A stretch of DNA of 64,000 bases. Origin: Reticulascus tulasneorum. Its lineage: Eukaryota; Ascomycota; Sordariomycetes; Glomerellales; Reticulascaceae. The translations under genes were made by a program, and so were the position numbers. Shown here in pieces: positions 44,675-55,175 of this stretch (the first letter of the stretch is position 1; every line of letters starts with the position of its first letter). The notes under the pieces are model-generated. The model was not told the DNA's origin and made no database searches. It was given only the letters and a program-made list of their open reading frames with translations. Where the stretch lies: NCBI GenBank assembly GCA_001557505.1, contig LSAX01000002.1:3720001-3784000 (forward strand), in the 5' to 3' direction.

Positions 44675-45398
44675 GATGAATGAATGAGGCAAGTTATCTA
44701 TTAGAGAGAAGAGGGCACCATCGGTGCGTGCCATCGTCTATATAGCATCCCCTTATCTCGCCAAGTTACCTGAGAGATCTTTGAACTTTATTTAATAGTA
44801 CATAAAGCGCCGACTGTATTCGTCTGCATCCTATTACGTATGCTACCCTCTACGGTGAAACTAAGGGAATTATCCTACCTACCGTCGTCGGCAGCTACAC
44901 GAGGCGCTGTAGATCAGCCCAATCCTTCCGATCCGTTTTGGATGGGAATACGATCCTACGTAGTTAAATTGACCTTTCCGGAATAGGAAATTTGATTGAT
45001 ATCCTAATTGGGAATAGAGCTCACGCTAGAACTAAAATGGACGCAATCTGTCAGGTTCTGGGTACGGGTAAATCCTCCTTTGATCAAGCTTTCTTCAATC
45101 CTCCCGTGCCTCGCCCACAACACTCTAAACCGTTGCCTGGTTGTAGTATACTGAAAGTCTTTTTCTTCTTTGTCTAGGTGTCTATGTCGCTATTGGCTTC
45201 ACACATCTCTCGTCGTTGAGATCAGGCTAGAGCGGAGACACTTCACTCTCTCCACCACCAACCTAGTGTGTAAGGCAAGCAAACAGCAGTATACGAGCGC
45301 GGGTAGCACTCTCGTTCACTCTAAAGACTTGGCGAGCATGCAAGTCCAGGGCTTCACCACAAGTTTATCTATGCCCGATTCGATAGTAAGCAGCAAAC
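44675..45398. promoter_or_regulatory. Divergent promoter of the SDR and its neighbouring regulator
   Basis: 724 bp between divergent start codons. TATATA at 44739-44744 (read on the minus strand) sits about 65 bp before the chosen SDR start. No other element was recognised. Confidence 0.5.
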
Positions 45399-47172
45399 AT
45401 GGAGAGCTCTGTGCTTCCTGCAGGTAGGTGTCTCCTGGGATTGCCCGCCAGAAGCGATGGGAGCACATCTCCTAATTTGAGCTGCAGCGCCTACTAAAAG
45501 CTTTACATTCATTGGCTCGTGTCCCTCCGGCAAACCAGACCCGGAGAAACGGAATCTTATTCGGAGCCAGGTTATGAAAGGCAAGAACAGGGTAAAAAAT
45601 GCAAGGTCGCTCGCCTGGGTCCACCGTACCGTTTCAAGGGAAGCATCCGGGCTTCAGCGCAGATCTACCACCACCGAGGCCATGGAAAATGACGAAACCG
45701 AGGCTCCCTCCTCTTCATGGGCGAAATACAGCGATAGTAGAAAGGTTACGGCTCATGTTGGCGGTCGGAGGACATCTTCCTCCGTGTGGATGCCTGGGTC
45801 GTCCATTGACCTGAAAATGTTCAAGTTTGCCGAAGAAATTGATTTCCAGGAGCGCGGTTTGCTATTTACTTGTAGGTCTTGGCCCACCCTTCTCTTTGTT
45901 TGGTCATCAGAGCCATCTTCGAAAGCGCCCTCGGTGAAACACAACTGACGGGTTGACTTGGGATAGACTTTACAGTTCTTAAGCATACCATGACCCCGTT
46001 CGATTGGTGCGTCAAGTTTGATGTCGGCAAGTCATTGTGGTTTGAATGGTTGCTAGTGGATGCAGCTTACCTCAACATCATGTTCTTTATAATTCGCAGC
46101 TTTTACGACACTGCCATGGGACGACCTCCGAATCGGACCACCTGCTTTCGCCTGTGGAAGACTCTAAGTCTTCTTAATCAGAGACTCGCGCAGGGGGGCG
46201 ATGCACTCTCTGACTCTACCGTCGGTATCATCCTGTGCCTCGCCTTGATGGCATTCAAGTTGGACGATCTCTCAAGTGCCCAGGCCCATTTCAAAGGGCT
46301 GCAAAGACTTATAGATCTACGAGGAGGTATCGAAAGCTTTCGGGGTCATCCTAATCTCGAAATTAAAATTTATCAGTAAGGCAATGAAAGGACCTTATGA
46401 CACTGAAGGCCATTTCGCCATTTTCCTTGTGTAATCATTTCTGGTTGCTAATCATGATGATAGGGTGGACCTAGCTTGGTCACTCTCCTCAGGGTCTCCG
46501 CCAGTGTTCTGTCAAGATGACATCTCTTGGCAGCCCTTATTCGATTCTCTTGAATTTTCCAAGATGCGACCCAAACGATTGTCTGACCACGATCTAATCT
46601 GGGATACGATCTGGGCACTAGACGTCAAGTTGTCCACGGCTTTTCGGGACCTGCAGGACTTTTCGCTCCTGGCGAACTTTCTCGTCCATTCGCAACAGAA
46701 AATCCACGCGTCAGCATTCAACGAGCTCATGACGTCTATTCAGTATCGTCTTCTTCACATTACACTCGCGGATGAGCAGCCCCTCGCTGAATCCTGTCGT
46801 CTTGGCATGCTATGCTTTCTGACCACCGTCATTCATCGGCTACCCGACTCCGACAAGCCGCACTTCCCTAGCTTAGCTATCAGCCTGGTGACCGCTTGCC
46901 AAGCGTGCAGGGCGAACACTGCCGAAGAGAAGTACCTGCTTGCCTGGGTTGTCGTTATTAGCGGTCTGTCGGTCTTCGCAGGGCAGAATGAACACTGGCT
47001 ATCCATGGAGTTCTGTGGCTTAGTCGCGGGCCTTGGTGACTGCTGGACAGAAGCGAACAGACGCTTGAAGCAGATTATGTGGATCGATTCCGTTCACGAC
47101 ACGGCTGGGATGGCGCTATTCCAGTACGCTTCGGCCCGGTGTAAACCCCATGACGAACAATATCAGGGATAG
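45399..47172 (+). CDS. Fungal transcription-factor-like protein without a zinc cluster
   Basis: Four exons: 45399-45423, 45488-45871, 45967-46375 and 46464-47172, giving 508 residues; introns are 64, 95 and 88 nt. The first exon is only 25 nt. It was found because the next exon begins with the typical opening of a regulator-like fungal family: FTFIGSCPSGKPDPEKRNLI followed by RSQVMKGKNR. The rest follows the Fungal_trans_2 style (FDVGKSLWFEWLLVDAAYLN, then FKGLQRLIDLRGGI, then VDLAWSL). No Zn2Cys6 cluster is encoded; in this family the basic RSHVMK-type opening replaces it and DNA binding is unproven. It is divergent from the SDR, suggesting local control; that is inference. Confidence 0.78.
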
Positions 47173-48110
47173 TGCCACGCTCGCTTAAGTATTAGCAATC
47201 GTAGTATGCTTGGTTCTCCAAAGGGGTATGAACAGGCCGGGGTATCCTACCAATTGCTTTCTAATGAGACGGCTTTTCACAAATCTTAACGCTAACGTCA
47301 TTATTCTACAACTGAGTACACTGCTGTGCGAGGGATCCGTCTGCTGGTACGATATAGCATCTCTTCCTAAACTTGGAGAGTAACAATTCAATTCGACAGC
47401 CTCCTTAAAGGTAGTTAAGCTAAGATGGTCTTTTAACTTTCTTCTGCTTTCGAACGTGCTCTGTCACTCCAGACTTAACCCGCATTGAACTTGTTGATCT
47501 GCCACATATGCGTGCTGACGCGAGTATGTCATAATGCTAAGCCGAGCTGTCAATCTTGTCCATGATTGCCTGTCAACGTAAACTTATCGGGCATGGCTGC
47601 GTCGTTACCAGGGCAGATAGTACCTAGTACGGCTAGCTGGTGTCGCGAGTCCAGTGAGCACCCAATCCTCAACCTTAGCCACCTCCGCGTTGCAAGAGGT
47701 ACGGTACCCAATCATTCTTTTAAACCTGTCTTACAAGCAAGGTTGGATCGAGTTTTACCGAGCTGAGTATGCGGCACAGTTCGATCGACGATCTATCAGC
47801 AAAGTCCTAAAAAGGAAGGTCATCTTCTGTTTTTCCCTATACCAGGATTCGCAATTGATTGAGCTGAATGCCATCCCGAAATCAACCCTAGCCTTCCAAC
47901 TTTGTTTGCTCTCGCATTGCAGGATTGACGTCAGTGGCTGCTCAGCATCGACGATAGGGACGGAGACGCGATGGTCGTTCTACGCAGGTTACAAAAGTAT
48001 ATAAGTCTTCTCGTTCGTCGAGGCATCTATCTACAACTCAAGAGCTGCAGACTACGGGCGCCGATTACCATCTCATTACCAAGCTACAAACACTCCCATT
48101 TCTTCACAAG
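47173..48110. other. Intergenic region upstream of the secreted protein gene
   Basis: 938 bp with no gene recognised. The right side is the promoter and leader of the small secreted protein gene. Confidence 0.4.
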
Positions 48111-48665
48111 ATGCATCTTACAACCTCTCTTGTCTACTTGGCTCTTGCTGTTTTTGGCCCACAAACCGTAAGTGTACTCCCGTCTAAAATCATAAGAACA
48201 TGCCATAGCTGATAACGTGTCAAGATTCAAGCTTCGGCCGTTAACATCACCGCTCGCCAAGCCGGTACTCTAAGAGTCGAAGACTGGGGCATCGCAGTTG
48301 GATGTGGATCGAAGGACCCTTGCTGCACCCCTACCTGCATTGTCAAACTGTGGCAATATGAACATTGTTCGTCAGGCCAAGTTCACTGGCCGGGGACCTG
48401 TCTTGAAAACGAGGATGATCCCAGTGGCAAATGGCAAGATATCGACGGTGCTGCCGATGACTGCGATAATCTCGAGATGAGATGGACAAAATACTACAAA
48501 ACCACCACAATTGAGGTGAGGCAAAAATGGAGCGGCGTGGTCCAGATCTATGTAGTTGACAGCTGCACAACTCGTCATACGGCCGGTTCATGTGTTGTTA
48601 CTGAAGGCGGATGCAAGACTTCGGCAGTTCCCCTTGGCTGTCTGCCAGATTCGTGCCCAAGCTAA
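48111..48665 (+). CDS. Small secreted cysteine-rich protein (candidate effector)
   Basis: Exons: 48111-48167 and 48225-48665, giving 165 residues; the 57-nt intron lies inside the signal peptide region. The first ~24 residues form a signal peptide (MHLTTSLVYLALAVFG, then a short polar end). The mature part of ~140 residues has twelve cysteines, including a CC pair, arranged in an N-terminal and a C-terminal group with a Trp-rich centre (about five Trp). One N-glycosylation site (NIT) is near the mature N-terminus. No enzyme motif was seen and I do not recognise the family. Secretion, even cysteine number and small size fit an effector or other apoplastic protein; function is unknown. It stands at the edge of a gene-poor 6.5 kb region. 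Confidence 0.78.
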
Positions 48666-49762
48666 AAGCATCAGAGGCGCTGATAGCTGCTTGCGGACAA
48701 TTTAAGTCGAATTGAACTTGTTTTGTCTCCGATAACTTGTCAGAACGCTTCCGCAGACTCCGGCCGATCCTGCACTTCCTAGGTACTGGTTAGGTAGAGC
48801 ATCGTGTTTTACTGGCGATGTGCCATAGTAGACTGAGACAGAGTAACAAGGGCATTTAAAGACGTTATCGTGTTACTTACTCGCAATGTATTTGCTGCGA
48901 GAAACTCATCTGCAAACTGACCCTTCGCTATTCATCTTGTATGTAAACGACGCGGATGTGCCATAGGGTGTCCGGCACGTTTTGTGGCACGGTTGGGGAT
49001 GTTAGTCGGACCGTTATGTGTGCGGCTCAGCTTGAGGGAGAGGAGGCCTATTACCCTTAAGCGGGATAGGCATCATCGAGCAATGCCAGGTAGAAGATGT
49101 ACAAGCAAAAAAGAAGGAAATTTGCTAAATATAAGCGTTATAACTGAAGGAACCCATGATAACAGAGTTTATTTGTTCTTCCGTACTGTCGTGCAATTGG
49201 TGGTATAAGCAAAAAAGACCAAAAGAAAAAAGAAAAAAAGGGGGAAAAAACATACAACACCGGGTATTCGCTGGTCGTCACCGACCCAACTACTAATCCA
49301 GCAGTCAGTAGCTTGTCTATGGGAGAGCGGACGGGATCCCGAGTTCTCTACTGCTTGTGGTCGTATGTGTCTGTTTTGCTTGTACATTATCCTATAACCT
49401 CTGTTTTCAACCACTTACTTGACCAATCGTTACCTTGGATGCTGGCGAACACTTCGAGCCCAATAAACCATCATTTTGGTGTTCTCTTGGATCCTCAAGA
49501 AATGTTTCCGCTGGCAGGTAGAGATTCCCAACTCGGTGCCAGGAGCACCACCTCAAAACGAAGGGAATTCCTTTCGTCACCGTACCGCCGCCTTACTTAG
49601 CACATTACTAGCTTCTTTGGTCGAGAAATCAATATCGGCTCGCCCTACTCTAATCACTCTACATTTTGTACCACAATTCTACCACGGTCGCGGCCCCGTA
49701 CGACCGCTGATGCAAGATAGCCGTGGGAAATCGACGATGTCCCAAGTTCGTAGTCCCAAACT

Positions 49763-49840
49763 CGCTGGTCGAAGTAGACCAGCGTGTACGCCACAACCGG
49801 CTCGTACTTCGACTGGACCACCAGCGAGTACGCCACAACC
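49763..49840. repeat. Short repeat with 42-bp period and an internal hairpin
   Basis: The 21-mer ACCAGCGTGTACGCCACAACC at 49778-49798 recurs at 49820-49840 with one change. The first copy overlaps an 8-bp perfect inverted repeat (CGCTGGTC at 49763-49770 and GACCAGCG at 49777-49784, 6-bp loop). Confidence 0.75.
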
Positions 49841-52800
49841 AATTGAACGGTCTCACGTTACCATCGGATCCGGCTACCCTCTATTTCGTGACCAGTCCCA
49901 GCCAGCCATTATACGCAGTCTGCTTCATCCGAGTCAATGAACCATCTTTTCGAGCTTGAGCATTTGTCATCCCCACTGTTTCACGCAGTGCGTTTTGCTC
50001 GGCCAAGAGGCCCGACTCGCAGATTCTTCCCTATATATCTTCAAAATAGGTGCTAGCCGGTGTTTGGCGCGGAAGAGCTCGATGAAGAACTTAACGGGAT
50101 CTTGGCAGGTTGGTTGTAATGGAAGGAATAGAAAATCTACCCCATGGAGATCAATCGTACGAGCCCTTGGGGAATAGTGGCTCGGGTCTTGAGCGGAAGG
50201 AATCTTGCTTGGTTCATAACTGAGAGGTCTATCACGCACGCACGCGCAGCAAACAAGTCAAGATGTAAAACATTCGGTATATTCATTCGTTCGATGCAAC
50301 TGGGATCTATGTTGCATGAAGTGCAGTCTAAATTGGGCGCTGTTCGGAGCTTTTCTCTTTTGCCAGAATACCGATCGCCGCAAAAGCTCCTCGGCCACTG
50401 AGGAGGGAAACCCCCGCCAAGAGAAGTGGGAGCGGCCTCCCGGCCTTCCATCTATGCTGCAAGGCCCGTGGAATCAACGGCAGCTGTTCGTGCAGCTGGT
50501 GGTTCGATCCTTCGGGGCAGACTAGCTCAAAGTCTACGAACAGGCATTATGACGATGGGCCTAAAGATGGACATCGTTCTAGTGTGATATGAGACGATAT
50601 GAAGTACGGTCAATGCAGGGCGACCCAGAAGTTAACCATACCCACTTCCTGGACGCATATTTTCTGGCAACGACGCACAGCATCAACGACGGAGAGCAAG
50701 CTGTCTCCCAGACAAAAGCCGTGAAACCCAGGTATGTACCATCAGCCCTCGTAGCCTCTGTATCATTGGAAGCATCCTCGCTTGATGCCGAGCCAGCAGC
50801 TATCAGACAGACCCGATGTTTTGCATCGCGTGCAACGAACGAGGCAGTGCTACAAGCGTAAACATGCAGCAGATACTGGATAAACAAGGAAAAGAGTCAT
50901 CATGATGCATCACGAAAAGTTGGGCCAGCGAGTAGAGGCGATTTTCTCTCTCCATCTCTCTCCACCTGTTTCACTGTCCGTGCTTGGGACAAGTTTCGTA
51001 CCTTGCTCGGCTTGGCATGGACGAGGCTTCGTTCTGCGGTGGGCGGGGGGATTGAGGGGAGGGTTTTTTGACGTTCGGGAGCTGAGCAGCCGGACGGAGA
51101 GGGGTCGGTGGATCTGGCGGGACGAGGCACGCACCTCTGACAGCGAACCAGGGTTTTGCACCATTCTACGTACAAAGAAAGCAACCTGCAGACGGGGCCA
51201 GGACGGATGTTACCTCTTAGGGTGGTAAAAGAATGTGATCACCGAGTCTGCACCATCCCCGTGGCACGCTTCGAAGCGTTGGCAAGGTTATCCATTTGGC
51301 AGGGTGGAACTTTATTCTATCAGCCCCGGGAATGACGGCGTGTGGAGGTACTGGCACTGAGATTGAGGACCAGTTGCTACACTGTGTGTAATTACCTACA
51401 GTAGAGAAGAACAGGCAAATCTAGCCGGCTTTGACCTACTCTTCCAAGAGGTAGGTAGTTCCAACGTCATAGAGCTAGGGGCATTCGATTCCTTCCATCA
51501 GACAGCAATCCTCTGCTGCTTTCGATGGGCATTGGTTTGACCAGAGATCCACCCCGCAGTTCTCAAGTGCTTCTCGAACGCCAGATCTGCCTCAGCGGTG
51601 GGCTTGCAAGTGCCTTGGAAGCTTGGCCATCGCTTTATGCCTGACTTGGCACGCGTCGTCTTCGAAGGTCGAACCAAGAGAGCTGCGCAAGTCGTGTGCT
51701 GTGTTGATTTCTGTTTTCCGTTTCCGCTAAGACGTGCCCATTTTCGAACGAAAGATACAGCAGTGGATCGGGGGTGCCGTCGTTCTTGGCTGTTTGGCAC
51801 GTTTGTTGGATCGCCAGACCCGGAAGGAGAAATATTACGTTGCGGTAAGGATGATCAAACCGCGCCGAAGGTTGGGTTCTTGCAGACAAGACGGCCAAAA
51901 AAGTAGCCCCGGCGCCCAGAGAGGGAGATGGTCCTAGGGAAGATCAAGCGAGTTTGGCATGATGGTGGAATGTTCGATGGTCGCTCTGGAAGAAAAAGAT
52001 CGTTGGGCGTAGATGCGTGAGTGCCGGAATGGTAAGCCCAGTTTAGAAACATTTCAAACGAGGACGGAGCCGGATAGATGTGAAGAGGGTGACTGTTTGG
52101 TTCACCAGGGCGATGGTATCATGTTCAAGCATGAAGGCAAGGCACTTTGATCAATCCCATCTCCTCTTCGTCCTGCGCATAGAGCATAGCGTCATCCATC
52201 CGTGTCTACTTCGTACCTATGAAGCGGATTTTCCACCGCCTCACCTCACCTCTCTGGTATGGAATATTGAAGTGCCGGCCAAGAGTGGCACACTGGACAA
52301 AAAAAAAAAAGAAGTTGGACCCCTGCTCACGCAGACTCACCCACAGGGATGGTTGGAAACGGAAGCATATTTAGCGGCTATAACCATGAGCTCAAACGCA
52401 CTGACAGGGCTTTAATTCTCGGCAGCAAGAGAAGCAAGTCAAGCCGAAGCAATTCTCTGACAAGAGACACTCGACACGGACTGGGGTCCCCACGGGTCAT
52501 TGTCAGGGAATGGCAATCAACTTACATATACATGTGTACAGCGGGCTGTGGGTCGGTGTGCAGCAGCGAGCGGACATTCGAACAGCAGGCCAGCGACCTG
52601 GCTTCGCTTGCTCTGTCATGTTTGGGAGTGTCTGAGAGAGAGAGAGGACGAGAAGGCCGAGAATAGATCCGTCCCAAGGCTCCTCTGCCTCACTGGTTCC
52701 CTCCATGTCCCTGCTCGAGAACAACAGGACCACCCCCTCCATTCCGTGGCTGGAGGTAAACCCCGGGAGCGGATCTGCAGCTATTCCTGCCGGGCAGGGT

Positions 52801-54063
52801 TACCCTATTTTCCACGAGGGTAGGCTGGCTGCACGAGGAAGGGGAGAAAGGCTACTGATTGGCCTTTTTTTAAGGTTTCGAGGCAAAGAGGATTTGACAT
52901 CTTTTCGAGCGCATGTTGCCGCCGTTACTGTAGATCTGTTTCTATTCATACCATCCAACAGGGCCTCGCCATCAAGAGGCAGCCCTTTGCACGGGAGAAT
53001 GGGCGAGATGTAATGCAGGTGTATTGACAAGCAAGTGGCAAGCAGAGGCAGCAGTAAGTAAATTAGTGGCAGTAGTTATTAGGTGGGTGCACGACAGTAC
53101 TGTCTGGGTCGGCCGGTCGTGGAATGGTTTGATCTCGATCAACGATGGTCGCCGTGCCTGTCCTCGTGCTTCTTTCTCGTCTCCGATCTCTTTCTTGCCC
53201 ATCTCATACATGTTACGCACGGGGAGCAGAGTGGAAGCATATGCTGCCAGATATCAACCCGGCCTACAACCACTTTCTTTTTTGCAAAGCCCTTCCATCA
53301 TCTACACGCAGCTGCTGCCTCGTACGACATTCGATCATCGGCAAACTCCAGTAAATCCCCGGTGCATCGGAAAACCCGTTCTCCCAATCTTGGGACAACA
53401 AGTGGAACTCAGGGGACACGCTCCTGTTTTGACGCCCCAGTCACCACGGATCGATCCATCAACCAAATATCCACCCACATTTTCCATCATCATTCGAACG
53501 AAATCTCAGCGTCCTCCTCCCTCCTCCTCCGCCCCCCCGCCCACACAGACAGACGGACGCACGCACACACGCCCACCGAGACGAAAATCAATCACTGACG
53601 GTGGAAGCTGAAGGAAAAGTTCTAGACTCGCCCAAATTTCAGCCTCCCGCCCCCCGAACGCAGCCGATACAGCATCGTTCGTTACCCAATCTCCCGGGTT
53701 GCTCTCCACACATAAGATAATTCCCACGATAACACAGCCAACGAAAAGAGGACAATAAATTGATTGCTTCACCACCCTCCCAAGATCCCCTCCAACCTAC
53801 CAATCCACCAGGCCCCCTGCGCGCGCGCCCAGTACCCACGAAATCGGCCAGCAACAAGCCATCATCGGAAAAAGCGGGCGGCGAGCCCCTCAATTTAGAG
53901 CCAGACGACATACAGATTGCTTACAGGGGGGAGCTTTTAACTTAAAATCGTGCAGCTCTGGAACACACCAAAACCCACAACGCGCACATCATCTGGGCTG
54001 ATGATTTTTGCTTCGGCGTCATCCCTGACTTTTGGCTTGAGTTAGTTAGCTTCCACGCTTGTT

Positions 54064-54102
54064 AGCACGCACACACACGCAACACGCACACCAACGCGCA
54101 AC
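54064..54102. repeat. CA/CG-rich low-complexity tract
   Basis: An irregular CACACG-type run in the presumed leader of the large regulator gene. A similar run lies near 53540-53575. Confidence 0.6.
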
Positions 54103-55175
54103 CCATCAAGGTAAATCAGTGGGGAGAACTCCTCATCGGGCGCCACCTCCATCGAAGCGAAGGCTGCATCTCGCACACCCACGCACGCACGCCCCGCTAC
54201 AACGCCCAAGTTCAACGACCACTCGCCGCCGCCGCTCTGGTGCTGCAGCAGCACCCGGGCCTCGTCCATTCATTCAACAAACGCTGCACATCTTGCGTTT
54301 TACTCCATACATACCTTACCCTTTACCCACGTACTTTATTACTACGTACTGCCTACGTACTGCCTCCCTTATGTAGCACTAGAGTACCCTAGTCAGCTAC
54401 AGAACCATCCCTACGTCAACTAACACACACATCTTTCGAACTACGAGTCTGCTCGGACGGAACGACCATAAGCGCAGATCCCGAACCCGAAGACGACTTT
54501 TCTTCTACTCACGACGCCCGCCCAATTTCTGCCAACCTTCATCTGCCTCCGCAGCTGCGAAGAGGACAAACCACATCTAGTCCTCCGCTTCCCACTAATC
54601 TGAGCCGGCAATCCACACGCCATTTCTTTCCTCGTAAATCGTCGGCTTCTCAACTGCTGTGCCTCGCTCACTCTTTGGCCTGGCCTCTTCGGAAGCGCAG
54701 ATTCCCTTTCATCTTGGCCCTCGTCCCAGCTCTCTGGCCCGTCAATTCACTACCACTTTCGCGAACTAGAGCCCCCGTTCGGCCTGGTCAGCAGCTAATC
54801 CCGCCATCGTCTCTCATGGTCAGTGGCAGAGAAGCCCTATCTCCGAGCCCCATTCGAGGGAACACCCTTCGTAACCGCGGCAGGTCTCCAGGAAGCCAGA
54901 TCAATCGCCTTCCTGACCACCCGCATTGTTCACGCATTAGCCAATTGATTACGTCTCTACTCTAAGAGACACTCATCGTAGCCCTGGCGGCATACGACGC
55001 TTATTCTGGCGTCTTCGTGCCAGACTTTGGTCTCCGTCTCGCGGTCCAGCAACAGCCAGAGCTCCAGGCGCACTATTACCAGAAGCAGCTGCAACCCCAG
55101 TCATCTCCACCTTACAACGTGAGCGCCAGCTTCGCCAATGACCAGTTTGACGTCTCCCCACCAAAACGCCAGAAG

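Larger units (their letters stand above)
48666..55175. other. 6.5-kb region without a recognised protein gene
   Basis: The left part (to ~50.5 kb) is ordinary intergenic DNA with an A/G-rich run near 49210-49250 and a 42-bp-period repeat at 49763-49840. The part from ~52.6 to 54.9 kb is rich in C, T and CA, with long pyrimidine stretches, and resembles a long promoter plus 5' leader of the Zn2Cys6 gene to its right. Coding-like sequence in the frame of that gene begins about 55050. Many short frames exist, but none resembles a known protein. Confidence 0.45.

Noticed and set aside
30196..48665. A giant mobile element (Starship-like) carrying the accessory genes
   Set aside because: No tyrosine-recombinase captain, terminal repeats or target duplication could be seen inside the window.
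50500..50520. tRNA B-box-like string (GGTTCGATCC)
   Set aside because: No matching A box or acceptor stem was found upstream and downstream.
53024..53611. Overlapping plus-strand frames in the pyrimidine-rich region
   Set aside because: They are low-complexity Pro/Ser/Thr translations of CT- and CA-rich DNA with no domain; leader or promoter sequence is more likely.
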